Origin: an uncultured Anaerolineaceae bacterium
Lineage (GTDB): Bacteria > Chloroflexota > Anaerolineae > Anaerolineales > Anaerolineaceae
Direction of reading: 5' to 3'
Assembly: GCA_937897615.1 (NCBI GenBank)
Contig: CALCNO010000049.1
Location: forward strand, 1-64,000
Length of the DNA: 64,000 nt
The notes under the pieces were generated by a model. The model saw only the letters and a program-made list of their open reading frames with translations, searched no databases and was not told where the DNA came from. Below, in pieces: positions 26,173 to 35,014 of this stretch. Each line of letters begins with the position of its first letter. Within the stretch, counting starts at the first letter, position 1. The position numbers were made by a program, and so were the translations under genes.

Positions 26173-27594
26173 ATGAAAACACTCTTAAAAAACGGTACTG
26201 TGGTTACTGAAAATGCGTCAATCAAGGCTGATGTATTGATTGATGGGGAAGTTGTTGTTGCGGTTGAACCGGCCCTCAGTGTTTCAGCAGATACGCAGGT
26301 AATTGATATCACCGGGAAATGGCTGCTCCCGGGCGGCGTGGATGCGCACGTGCATCTGGATTTACCGATGGCGGGTACGGTCTCGTCTGATGACCACTAT
26401 ACCGGCACCAAAGCCGCCGCATTTGGCGGCACCACTACAGTGATTGATTTTATCTCGCAGGACAGCGATGATCTGGCGGCGAATTTCGAAAAACTCAAAA
26501 CAAAAGCTGCGAGCAAGGCGGCTATAGATTTTGGTTTTCATGCCAATATCACCCACTTTACACCCGCTGTGGCAACCCAAATCCCTGGCCTGGTGAATCT
26601 GGGCGTGACCAGCGTGAAAGTTTTCACGGCCTACAATAACCGTCTGCGTTTGCAGGATGGCGAGATTTTTGAGGTCATGCGCATTGCCCGCGATGCCGGG
26701 ATTCTCACCCTGCTGCATGCCGAAAACGGCGATCTTATCGAGTTGCTCATCCAGGAAGCGCTCACGCGCGGTGATACGGCACCCAGGTGGCACGCGCTGA
26801 CACGCCCTGCCTGGGGGGGCGTAGAAGCTGTATTGCGCGGCTCGGCTCTGGCGGCTGTGGCGGATGCTCCCTTATATGTGGTGCACATGAATGTGGCTGG
26901 CGAGGTGGACCAGCTTCAGTATGCACGCTCAAAAGGACTTAAGGTAATGGGCGAGACCTGCCCGCAGTATTTGCTCTTTACCGATGAGAAGCTCTCCGCG
27001 CCGGACGGTGCCAAGTGGGTATGTTCCCCACCGCTGCGCCAGGAGCCGGATAAAGCCCGCCTGTGGCAGGGACTTTTGGAAGGCACCCTGCAAACCATCG
27101 CTACTGATCACTGTCCCTTTTTCTACAACGGGCAACAGGCCATCCTCTATGAAGGGAAGCCAGTGGCAATCCCCGGCAAGGAATTGGGGCGTGGAGACTT
27201 CACCAGGATTCCCAACGGTTTGCCCGGAGTAGGTGACCGCTTGCCGGTACTCTTTACCGAAATGGTGAGCAAAGGACGTTTTTCGGTGAATGATTTTGTG
27301 CGCCTCACCTCCACGAACCCTGCCAGAATTTTTGGCCTCTATCCTCAAAAAGGTACCGTTGCCATAAATGGCGATGCAGATTTGGTTGTATGGGACCCTG
27401 CGCGTAAGGTTGAGTATGGCGTCAAGTATTCGCACCAGCGTACAGACTACAATCTTTACGAGGGATTTCAATTAACCGGTTTTCCCGAGATGGTCTTTTC
27501 CAGAGGCGATCTGATCGTTGCTTCCGGCGAATGGAAGGGCCGGCCGGGCAGAGGAAAGTTCCTACACCGCAGACCGTTTACAGAGGTCATTTAA
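26173..27594 (+). CDS. hyuA: Dihydropyrimidinase / hydantoinase-family cyclic amidohydrolase
   Basis: A 473-residue binuclear-metal amidohydrolase opening cyclic ureides (dihydropyrimidines, hydantoins or allantoin-like rings). Ligands are visible: HxH in GGVDAHVHLDLPM (about residues 55-67), the carbamylated Lys in TSVKVFTAY, His in LLHAENGD and VVHMN, and Asp in IATDHCPF. The ATG at 26173 is chosen over an upstream in-frame ATG inside the preceding gene. It is the HyuA/YgeZ counterpart for the purine cluster. D-hydantoinase, dihydropyrimidinase and allantoinase cannot be told apart by eye. It is 5 bp from the antiporter-like genes. Confidence 0.88.
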   Translation: MKTLLKNGTVVTENASIKADVLIDGEVVVAVEPALSVSADTQVIDITGKWLLPGGVDAHVHLDLPMAGTVSSDDHYTGTKAAAFGGTTTVIDFISQDSDDLAANFEKLKTKAASKAAIDFGFHANITHFTPAVATQIPGLVNLGVTSVKVFTAYNNRLRLQDGEIFEVMRIARDAGILTLLHAENGDLIELLIQEALTRGDTAPRWHALTRPAWGGVEAVLRGSALAAVADAPLYVVHMNVAGEVDQLQYARSKGLKVMGETCPQYLLFTDEKLSAPDGAKWVCSPPLRQEPDKARLWQGLLEGTLQTIATDHCPFFYNGQQAILYEGKPVAIPGKELGRGDFTRIPNGLPGVGDRLPVLFTEMVSKGRFSVNDFVRLTSTNPARIFGLYPQKGTVAINGDADLVVWDPARKVEYGVKYSHQRTDYNLYEGFQLTGFPEMVFSRGDLIVASGEWKGRPGRGKFLHRRPFTEVI

Positions 27595-27599
27595 GTTCA

Positions 27600-29156
27600 A
27601 TGGTGGTATTTATTCCGGTTTTCATCTTACTGGTTTTCGCGGTTCTGTTGCAGATTCTTGGGCGGGCCCGCTTTAACCTGGCTCAAGCGAGGATATTCAC
27701 GCTTGTTGGAGCTTTTCTTGCGTGGTTTAGTTATATTTTTCTCAAAGTTGCTTCAATCGGCCACTGGCAGGCATCCTACCTGGGCCTGAAGGGCGCCGCG
27801 GATTACCTGATAAGTTTTGCAATTGATGACAAGAACTGGGTATTTGGTTTCCTGCTGCTATCACTACTGATCGCTGTCTTACTGGTTGATGCAGGTAGAT
27901 TTTCTGGTAAAAATAATCTGATTGCCTGGACAGGCGCACTTGTGGTGTGTGCCTCCGGTTTGCTTGCATCACTGTCCAGCTCTCTTATTGCCTTTCTTGC
28001 CAACTCTGTCCTTCTGGATGCTGTGATTCTATTCTCGCTGCTGAGTACCCAGCGCAAAGAGGAACCGGCAAAGACCGTCCTTATTGATTTTTCACAGCGG
28101 GTTTTAGGTTTACTATTGATCTTTTTGGGACTGGGAATTGATGGGGAACCCCGGCCATTTCTCCTGATAACTGGACTGGTTTTGCGAACAGGTAGTGTCG
28201 TCCCTGCGGAAGATGTGCGGGCACCACTGCCAATTCGGCAGAACCTTTTGGCGTTGATGTTACTTGCAGTACCGATTTCAACAATGGCATTCATGGCAAG
28301 GGTTGATACTCCTGTTGCGGCATTTTCTGGTCGTCAGATCCTGTTAGTTTTGGCTTGCCTGCTTGCCCTGGCTCGGTTGATTCGTTTTCTCAATGATAAG
28401 AAAGCTGCACAACACCCTCAAGTGTGGGTGGATTTCTTCTCTGGATTGGCAGTTATCCCATTTGTCTTGGGAAGACCGGATGTCCTTGTGCCACTGGCGG
28501 TGGTGGTGGTTGTCTTGGGTAGTTTGCGCGCCCTGATAGAAGAACCAATCGCGGGATTAAAACTAACGCTGTTGGTACTGGTGATGGCATTTATCGGGTT
28601 ACCCTACACGCCATCCAATGGCCTCTGGTTATCTGCGTCACAGGCGGCGGCTGGCCAGTGGCCGTTGGTGTATGATCTCCTGCTGCTGGCAGGACTCTTG
28701 TTTGTACTCCATTCTTTTTTCCCGACAAAAAAGACGGCCTCGCATAGTGACCAGTGGGTCAAGCTGTTTTTCGGCGCCAGCCCCATGTTCCTCGTAGTGA
28801 TTCCGTGGTTTCTTATAATCTGGGTAAAGCCCCAAAACAGCAGCATCTTGTCTCTGGTATGGCCGGGGATTACACTTGTTCTTTATCTACTGTTTTTGTT
28901 TGTAACCCCTTTGCTCAAAAAAGTTCAAAGCAGATCAATGCTTCTAAAACTCCAAAAGTCATTTGGCGGCATTGTCATTTTCACAGGGAAAATCCTGAGT
29001 TTTGACTGGTTGATTCGATTGGTGCGTGACATCTACCGGTTAATCTTTAATATTGTAAACATGATTGCGCGTATTATCGAGGGGGAAGGTGGTTTGCTTT
29101 GGGCGTTTGTATTTCTCATCCTGATATCCACAATTCTCATATCTTCCCGAGGTTGA
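27600..29156 (+). CDS. Large polytopic membrane protein, antiporter/complex I-like (divergent)
   Basis: A 518-residue protein with about 13-14 predicted membrane helices. No motif is certain. The C-terminus (RIIEGEGGLLWAFVFLILIST) looks like the tail of NuoL/HyfB-type proton-pumping subunits, and the next gene but one is a recognisable NuoN/MrpD-like protein. Conserved charged residues of NuoL/M helices are hard to find here, so it is at best a degenerate relative. The start ATG at 27600 is 5 bp after hyuA; a longer frame overlaps hyuA. It is followed after 1 bp by the 29158 gene. Confidence 0.7.
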   Translation: MVVFIPVFILLVFAVLLQILGRARFNLAQARIFTLVGAFLAWFSYIFLKVASIGHWQASYLGLKGAADYLISFAIDDKNWVFGFLLLSLLIAVLLVDAGRFSGKNNLIAWTGALVVCASGLLASLSSSLIAFLANSVLLDAVILFSLLSTQRKEEPAKTVLIDFSQRVLGLLLIFLGLGIDGEPRPFLLITGLVLRTGSVVPAEDVRAPLPIRQNLLALMLLAVPISTMAFMARVDTPVAAFSGRQILLVLACLLALARLIRFLNDKKAAQHPQVWVDFFSGLAVIPFVLGRPDVLVPLAVVVVVLGSLRALIEEPIAGLKLTLLVLVMAFIGLPYTPSNGLWLSASQAAAGQWPLVYDLLLLAGLLFVLHSFFPTKKTASHSDQWVKLFFGASPMFLVVIPWFLIIWVKPQNSSILSLVWPGITLVLYLLFLFVTPLLKKVQSRSMLLKLQKSFGGIVIFTGKILSFDWLIRLVRDIYRLIFNIVNMIARIIEGEGGLLWAFVFLILISTILISSRG

Positions 29157-29157
29157 A

Positions 29158-29742
29158 ATGGTTCACTGGGTTAATTCCATTTTTCTCGGCATCATTTTTG
29201 TTGGTTGTATTGTCTTTCTTGTTGCCAGCAAGAGGAGCCTGGTGTTTTCGAGCCTGGCATTGACCTCATTATCTGCATTTGCCATTGTGATGCAATTCGG
29301 AAGCACCCTTTCGGCTGTCATTCGCCTGACGGCTATGTTATCCAGTTTGCTGGCAATTTTTGTTTCGATGAGGGAACAAAAACTGGACTTTACACCTATC
29401 ACCCGCAACGCTGCGGCTTTTCGGGTGGTTGCCTATTTGATTATGCTTGTCTTGATTATCCTGGTAGCGATCAGGGTTTCAAGCTATCTGGGTATTGCGG
29501 TTGAAATTGTTTTAGCGGGGCTGCTGTTAGTTTTTTGCGGCCTATTACAATTGGGTATTTCACTTGCCCCTGGTAAAGTTATTCTTGGGATCATCCTTTT
29601 CTTCTTTGGTTTTGCAACGGTTTACAGTGTAATTGAAACTTCGTTGCTGGTGAACGGGTTGCTTTCTGCTGTGGTCTTGCTACTTGGTGGGCTTGGCACT
29701 TACCTGGTGGTTAAGGAAACCAGGGGAGGCGAAGCATCATGA
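29158..29742 (+). CDS. Small polytopic membrane protein (HyfE/NuoK-like position)
   Basis: A 194-residue protein with about six hydrophobic helices and almost no soluble regions. No family motif is recognised. Its size and place between two larger antiporter-like subunits recall HyfE/MrpB-C/NuoK-J-type small subunits. It starts 1 bp after the upstream stop and overlaps the next gene by 4 bp (ATGA), indicating a fixed-ratio complex. Confidence 0.65.
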   Translation: MVHWVNSIFLGIIFVGCIVFLVASKRSLVFSSLALTSLSAFAIVMQFGSTLSAVIRLTAMLSSLLAIFVSMREQKLDFTPITRNAAAFRVVAYLIMLVLIILVAIRVSSYLGIAVEIVLAGLLLVFCGLLQLGISLAPGKVILGIILFFFGFATVYSVIETSLLVNGLLSAVVLLLGGLGTYLVVKETRGGEAS

Positions 29743-31130
29743 GTGCGCCCATACTTTATATTGTTGTTCCCATGGCAGTTGCTCTTGCTGCATTTTTTGT
29801 CAGGCGAAAAGCCGGCCTTGCACTGGGAATTAGCTTGGGATTGTACCTGTTACTGGGGTTACTGGCGTTCTTTCAAGAATTTGGCGCGGTGGTTAAACTT
29901 GGCCCAATTTCGTTCGATCTTGGAACCTCAATGGCAATTCTGGGAAGGGCATTTGTTCTTTCCAACGCTGACCGTTATTTCTTAGTGATCTCCAGTGTGG
30001 TAGTAGTGCTGTGGTTGGGGGGTGTCCGGGCGGCCGGGCTGAACGCACAGATTGTTCCGTACATCCTGTTAACGGCTGCCAGTTTGACCGCAGCGATTGC
30101 AGTTGAACCGTTCTTGTATTCCGCGGTATTCATGGAAATGTCGGTTCTATTTTTAATGCCTGTCTTCATCACCGGGAACGAGCCGCTAAGGAAGGGCGTG
30201 CTGCGGTTTTTGATTTTTCAATCACTGGCAATGCCTTTGATCCTTCTTGGAGGATGGTTCATTGCTGGCAATCAGGCCAGCCCTTCAGATCTTCAGCAGC
30301 TGCTAATCGCCGCTTTCTTTCTGGGGGTTGGCTTCGCTTTCTGGTTGGCGGCGTTCCCGTTCCATAGCTGGGTTCCGCAACTGGCTGAAGAGATTCACCC
30401 GTATTTGTATGGCTTTGTTCTCACTTTGTTTCCCCAGGCAGCGCTTCTGGTGGTGCTGGATTTCACTACTTCCATTACATGGATCAGGGAATCTTCGTTT
30501 TTGAGTGCCATCTTTTTATCGGTTGGTGTCATCATGCTTGTTGCCGCCGCGGTTTTGGGGAACATAGAGAAAAAAGTTCAGCGCTTGTTTGGTGATCTTA
30601 TCCTTTATGAGACTGGCGCGTTGCTGATATTGATTGGCCTCCAAACAACTTCATCCCTGCAGGCTTTTTATTTGTCTCTAACCCCAAGGTTGTTAGCCAT
30701 CATCATTGCCAGTCTATGTATTTCTATCATCGGTGTTGATAAGCGCGCGGAAAAACCTGCGGCGGATGGCAATTTTTGGCATTATCCCTTTGCTTCACTG
30801 GGCTTTCTGATATCCTTGTTTAGCATCGTTGGTCTTCCACCGCTTGGAGAATTCCCGTATAAACTGATTCTCATTTCATCTCTGGGCGGGGTGCAGCAAA
30901 TTAACAACATTTGGGTGATCGGTGGTTTTATCGGCATGGCGCTTCCTTTGTTCAGAGTGATGCGGCGCACTTTTGTTCCCGCCTCGAGTAAAATTGAAGT
31001 TCATGAGCCCCTCCCGCAAATCGTTCTTATCTGCATCGGCATTTTCTTGTTATTATTAATGGGTACTTTCCCGAGAGTGATTTCATCGTTGTTCACAAAT
31101 CTATTACAATTTCTACCTGCGGGTGGATGA
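29739..31130 (+). CDS. NuoN/MrpD-like proton-antiporter subunit lacking the key lysine
   Basis: A 463-residue protein with about 14 helices. The region LAAFPFHSWVPQLAEEI (about residues 203-219) matches the FPFHxWLPDA helix-7/8 motif of complex I and Mrp antiporter subunits. The helix-5 glutamate is kept (FMEMSVLFLMP). The lysine seven residues before the motif His, which carries protons in NuoL/M/N and MrpA/D, is replaced by Trp (FWLAAFPFH). It forms a three-gene membrane module with the two genes before it. No NADH, quinone or hydrogenase subunits are nearby. Function is unknown: an ion channel, a structural subunit or a specialised antiporter. Confidence 0.72.
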   Translation: MSAPILYIVVPMAVALAAFFVRRKAGLALGISLGLYLLLGLLAFFQEFGAVVKLGPISFDLGTSMAILGRAFVLSNADRYFLVISSVVVVLWLGGVRAAGLNAQIVPYILLTAASLTAAIAVEPFLYSAVFMEMSVLFLMPVFITGNEPLRKGVLRFLIFQSLAMPLILLGGWFIAGNQASPSDLQQLLIAAFFLGVGFAFWLAAFPFHSWVPQLAEEIHPYLYGFVLTLFPQAALLVVLDFTTSITWIRESSFLSAIFLSVGVIMLVAAAVLGNIEKKVQRLFGDLILYETGALLILIGLQTTSSLQAFYLSLTPRLLAIIIASLCISIIGVDKRAEKPAADGNFWHYPFASLGFLISLFSIVGLPPLGEFPYKLILISSLGGVQQINNIWVIGGFIGMALPLFRVMRRTFVPASSKIEVHEPLPQIVLICIGIFLLLLMGTFPRVISSLFTNLLQFLPAGG

Positions 31131-31144
31131 TTATTGAGGTGAAA

Positions 31145-32326
31145 ATGGCTGAAATAGAAGATCTAGAAAAGCGTTTGGAATGGTTGGACTCTGAAAGACA
31201 GAAGGAAAAGAAAAACCTTAAAGAGCTACAGGATACGCTGCAAACCTTGCAGGAACTGGTGCATGACCAGGCCGCTGCGATAAAAAAGATGGAGGTTGCC
31301 TCCAAGGCGAGTTCTACGCTGGGCGGCCGCATCGACTCGCTCAAAGAAGAATCCGCTTCCTTTCAGACTGGCCTCTTAAAAAAACTGGCCGATTTGGAAA
31401 AAGCTGTCTCTGCTGGTGACAAAAAGAATGAGAAAACCCGCAAAGAGGAGATGGACGCACTGGCGAGCCGCCTGGAAGAATTCCAGACAGAATTGAAACC
31501 GGTGAGTGACCTAAAAAAGGCAGTGCAGGTGCGCGTGGAAGAGGAGTTTCGCATCAGCCAAAAGGTGGAAAGCGTCTCCAAAGAAGTTGGCGAGCTGCGT
31601 ACTACCGACGAGGAAATTGGGCGGCAGTTATCACTGATCTTGAGTGAGCGCAGCCAGGAAACCAAAAGGACTACGGACCTTCAACTCGAGAATGCGGCTC
31701 TCAAGAAGCGCCTTGAAGAAGTGTGGAATTTTAACGACCTGAACAAAGAGGCGCTCAGCAAGTTGGATAAGAAATTCAATGACTTGCTCGCCAGTGAAAA
31801 AGAACGCAAGCAGGCACAGGCAGCCTTTCTGGAAAAGAGTTCTCTGGATCAGGTGGAGCGTAACAATCAGTGGAAAACCTGGCAGCAGAAAAATGAGGAA
31901 CTGCAAGCCCTGGGCAACGCCATCTCTACCAAGTTGCTTGACTTTGACGAGGCCAGCCGCAGCATCAGAAAATCTCAGACAGAATTCGATGAAGTGAACG
32001 ATCGCATCAATCGCCGTATCAACGAAATCACCGAGATGAATCGCCTGTCGGAGGAGCGTTTCCGCCAGGAGTGGATTGCTTTTAAAGCTGAAGATCAAAA
32101 GCGCTGGACCAATTACACCCTTACCCGCGAAGAGGAATCCCGCGAGGATGCACGCCTGCTCAATCAGGTGAATGAACGCCTGACGAAACTGGAAGATAAC
32201 ATGCAGGATATGCAGGATAGCCTGGGGCAGCTCACCGAAGAATTAAAGAAATTGCTCAACGGCTTATACGGCACCTCGCAAGAAATGCTTGAATCTTTTA
32301 ATCAGGCTTTCCGAAAGCGTTTCTAA
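31145..32326 (+). CDS. Long coiled-coil protein
   Basis: A 393-residue highly charged protein with heptad-like patterns over nearly its whole length (Leu/Ile/Val spaced by Lys/Glu/Arg/Gln). There is no signal peptide and no membrane segment. It is not recognised as SMC, and no ATPase motif is present. GAGGTGA precedes the ATG at 31145; a 4-bp-overlapping ATG at 31127 is an alternative start. It is coupled to the membrane module upstream and ends 1 bp before selB. It could scaffold the membrane complex, but nothing in the sequence proves this. Confidence 0.7.
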   Translation: MAEIEDLEKRLEWLDSERQKEKKNLKELQDTLQTLQELVHDQAAAIKKMEVASKASSTLGGRIDSLKEESASFQTGLLKKLADLEKAVSAGDKKNEKTRKEEMDALASRLEEFQTELKPVSDLKKAVQVRVEEEFRISQKVESVSKEVGELRTTDEEIGRQLSLILSERSQETKRTTDLQLENAALKKRLEEVWNFNDLNKEALSKLDKKFNDLLASEKERKQAQAAFLEKSSLDQVERNNQWKTWQQKNEELQALGNAISTKLLDFDEASRSIRKSQTEFDEVNDRINRRINEITEMNRLSEERFRQEWIAFKAEDQKRWTNYTLTREEESREDARLLNQVNERLTKLEDNMQDMQDSLGQLTEELKKLLNGLYGTSQEMLESFNQAFRKRF

Positions 32327-32327
32327 A

Positions 32328-34214
32328 ATGTTGGTGTTGGCCACAGCCGGGCATGTAGACCACGGCAAATCGGCGCTGGTGGCTGCCTTAACTGGAACCC
32401 ATCCAGATCGGCTGAAGGAAGAGCAACTGCGCGAGATGACCATCGATCTCGGCTTTGCTTATTTTGACATGCCTGACGGTACGCAGGTGGGGATCATTGA
32501 TGTGCCAGGGCACGTGGATTTCATCGAAAACATGCTGGCGGGAATGGGCGGCATTGATGGCGTGATCGTGGTTATTGCGGCGGATGAGGGGATTATGCCG
32601 CAAACACGTGAGCATTTAGCGATCATTGACCTGCTGGAGATTCAACAGGGGGTAGTGGTGCTCACCAAGGCCGATCTGGCAAACGACCCTGAATGGTTGG
32701 CTCTGCTGGAGGCAGAAATCCGCATAGCTCTGACAGGGCTAAGCCTGGCGAATGCTCCCATCGTGCGCGTTTCGGCGCGCACAGGCACCGGAATAACCGC
32801 TCTGGTGGAAGAATTGCAGAAGTTTTCCAAAGCTCCGCATGTTCTAGGTGATGATGGCAAAACCCCACGCCTGCCAATTGACCGCGTTTTTTCGATCCAG
32901 GGCTTTGGCACTGTGGTCACTGGAACCCTGCTGGAAGGCAGTCTGGCAACGGGAGATGAAGTAGCTCTTTTGCCAGGCAATGCTCATTCCAGAATTCGCG
33001 GCCTGCAAAGCGATAAACGCAAAATACAAAGTGTGTCCCCCGGTAGCCGTGTTGCCGTCAATCTTGCCAGCCTGAGCAAGGATGAAATTGCTCGTGGCGA
33101 TGTGCTTGTTAAACCCGACATATACACGGATACTTCTCTTGTAGATGTGTCCGTGCGTTTGTTGCCCGGGGAGTTGCCGGTACTTAAGCATAACCAACAG
33201 GTAAAGTTCTTTACTGGAACAGCTCGCCGTTTGGCGCGTGTGCGTACGCTGGCCGGTGACGATTTGCATGCGGGAGCGAAAGGTTATCTGCAACTGGAAT
33301 TGGATGAACCTGTTTGTGTTAAAACGGGGGACCATTTTATCCTGCGCAGTGCATCGCCGGCAAGGACGCTGGGTGGCGGTGTGATCCTTGACCCGCATCC
33401 CAAAAGCAAATATAAGCTGCGGGACGCAGCTACGCTAGAACGGCTGACATTGCTGCACCGCGGCTCGTTGGAAGAACTTTTGCTTTCGGCAGCCAGTCTG
33501 CCAGTAACTTCTACAGCGTTAAGCCGGCAACTCAAAAGAGAAGAGCGCGAGGTAAGTGCTGCCTGTTCTGCGTTGGTACAGCAGGGCCGGCTGCGGGAAC
33601 TGGGCGGTGCAGGCGGCGGAAACCAACTGGTAATCAGCACCGGTGCTTTTGTTCAGTTGGCCGCATCCCTGCAAGCCAGCCTGGAAAAACTGCACGCAGC
33701 TTTTCCGGGGAGGGTGGGTTTCCGTTTTGCCGAGGTGGCCAAAGATCTGCGTGTGGATGAAGACACTGCCCATGTGCTGTTAAAAGCGCTGGTTCATGAA
33801 GGACAGCTCAAGCACGATGGAAAAGTTTTTTCGCTGCCGGGTTGGCAACTTACGTTCTCTCCTGCACAGGAGAAGGCACTGTCCAGATTATGGGAGATGA
33901 TTGACGCCAATCCTTTTACGCCGCCCACTTACCAGGAAGCCAGCGATTTACTTGGGCAAGAGTTGTTGCAGGTTTTGATCGAGAACGGGCAGATGGTGCG
34001 GATTTCCCCCGAGATCATTTTCCGTCAAAAGGAATATGCGTCTCTTGTTGCCTGCGTGGATGACTTACTGGCGCAAGGGAAATCGATCACAATTATTGTC
34101 CTCAAAGAGACTTTCAAGACCAGCCGCAAGTACGCCGTGCCTTTTTTGGAACACATGGACCGCATCAAGAAGACCAGGCGCGTGGGGGATGAACGCGTGG
34201 GGTACAGCGCCTAA
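32328..34214 (+). CDS. selB: Selenocysteine-specific elongation factor SelB
   Basis: A 628-residue translational GTPase delivering Sec-tRNA to UGA codons. The G1 motif GHVDHGKSAL is at residues 8-17, then DVPGHVDFIENMLAG (G3) and LTKADL (G4). The EF-Tu-like domains 2-3 follow, then a C-terminal array of winged helices (about residues 380-628) that binds the mRNA SECIS hairpin; this extension separates it from EF-Tu. It starts 1 bp after the coiled-coil gene. No selA, selD or tRNA-Sec gene was seen in the window. The organism is predicted to make selenoproteins. Confidence 0.93.
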   Translation: MLVLATAGHVDHGKSALVAALTGTHPDRLKEEQLREMTIDLGFAYFDMPDGTQVGIIDVPGHVDFIENMLAGMGGIDGVIVVIAADEGIMPQTREHLAIIDLLEIQQGVVVLTKADLANDPEWLALLEAEIRIALTGLSLANAPIVRVSARTGTGITALVEELQKFSKAPHVLGDDGKTPRLPIDRVFSIQGFGTVVTGTLLEGSLATGDEVALLPGNAHSRIRGLQSDKRKIQSVSPGSRVAVNLASLSKDEIARGDVLVKPDIYTDTSLVDVSVRLLPGELPVLKHNQQVKFFTGTARRLARVRTLAGDDLHAGAKGYLQLELDEPVCVKTGDHFILRSASPARTLGGGVILDPHPKSKYKLRDAATLERLTLLHRGSLEELLLSAASLPVTSTALSRQLKREEREVSAACSALVQQGRLRELGGAGGGNQLVISTGAFVQLAASLQASLEKLHAAFPGRVGFRFAEVAKDLRVDEDTAHVLLKALVHEGQLKHDGKVFSLPGWQLTFSPAQEKALSRLWEMIDANPFTPPTYQEASDLLGQELLQVLIENGQMVRISPEIIFRQKEYASLVACVDDLLAQGKSITIIVLKETFKTSRKYAVPFLEHMDRIKKTRRVGDERVGYSA

Positions 34215-34227
34215 AGCACTAAACGCA

Positions 34228-34256
34228 TTGACACACCAGGCACATACCTGTATAAT
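34228..34256 (+). promoter_or_regulatory. Consensus sigma-70 promoter of rplU-rpmA
   Basis: Exact TTGACA (34228-34233), a 17-bp spacer and exact TATAAT (34251-34256): a full-consensus promoter, as expected for ribosomal protein genes. It begins 13 bp after the selB stop. Confidence 0.93.
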
Positions 34257-34261
34257 AGCGT

Positions 34262-34283
34262 CTGCCTTCGTACAGGAAGGCAG
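34262..34283 (+). promoter_or_regulatory. 5' leader hairpin of rplU
   Basis: An 8-bp perfect stem (34262-34269 with 34276-34283) with a 6-nt loop lies at the predicted 5' end of the rplU mRNA. It could stabilise the message or be an autoregulatory L21 leader; no T run follows. Confidence 0.5.
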
Positions 34284-34358
34284 CTTATTATTCCAACTTC
34301 CCCGCAATCCGGCGCGCAGCGCGGGAAACCGGTGAAGTGAAGATTGGAGAATCGGATC

Positions 34359-34676
34359 ATGAAGTATGCAATTGTCGAAAGTGGCGGCAAGCAGTACAAG
34401 GCCGTCGAAGGAGCCACGATTGATGTGGACCTCCTGGAGGTAGAAGCTGGGAAAGCCGTGGTGCTTGAGTCTGTGCTTTTGCTGGCAGAAGATGAAAAGG
34501 TGCTGGTGGGCACGCCGACTGTGAAGGGTGCCAAGATCACAACTTCTGTTGTGGACCACGTGAAAGGCCCCAAGTTGGTGACATTCAAATACTCACCCAA
34601 GAAGCGCATCCGTGTCAAGACGGGTCATCGCCAGCAGTACACCCGCCTAAAAGTTGAATCTATCAGTGTGGAGTAA
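34359..34676 (+). CDS. rplU: 50S ribosomal protein bL21
   Basis: A 105-residue ribosomal protein beginning MKYAIVESGGKQYK, the bL21 signature, with the basic KKRIRVKTGHRQ C-terminal RNA-binding stretch. An in-frame ATG 15 nt upstream is less likely because GGAG sits at the right distance from 34359. It is co-transcribed with rpmA 5 bp downstream, the usual L21-L27 pair. Confidence 0.97.
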   Translation: MKYAIVESGGKQYKAVEGATIDVDLLEVEAGKAVVLESVLLLAEDEKVLVGTPTVKGAKITTSVVDHVKGPKLVTFKYSPKKRIRVKTGHRQQYTRLKVESISVE

Positions 34677-34681
34677 GAGAA

Positions 34682-34945
34682 ATGGCTCATAAAAAAGGTG
34701 GTGGTTCCAGTAGGAACGGTCGTGACAGTAATGCACAGCGCCTGGGCGTCAAGAAATTCGCCGGCGAAAAAGTGCTTTCTGGAAATATCCTCGTTCGCCA
34801 GCGCGGCACCAAGATCAAACCCGGTCTGAATGTACGCGTGGGAACTGATGATACTTTATTTGCGATTGCGCAGGGTGTTGTGGAATACGAGACCTTGCCC
34901 AACGGTCAGAAGCAGGTTCATGTTAAACCCGCTGTCTCTGAATAA
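34682..34945 (+). CDS. rpmA: 50S ribosomal protein bL27
   Basis: An 87-residue ribosomal protein. The N-terminus MAHKKGGGSSRNGRDSNAQR is the flexible bL27 tail reaching the peptidyl-transferase centre, with no Firmicutes-type N-terminal cleavage extension. GNILVRQRGTK follows. It is 5 bp after rplU in the conserved order. Confidence 0.97.
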   Translation: MAHKKGGGSSRNGRDSNAQRLGVKKFAGEKVLSGNILVRQRGTKIKPGLNVRVGTDDTLFAIAQGVVEYETLPNGQKQVHVKPAVSE

Positions 34946-35014
34946 CCTCATTTTTTACAAATCCGTCTGCCAAGACAATTGTAAAAACACTTTCAATCAG
35001 GAAGGTCAGCGAAA

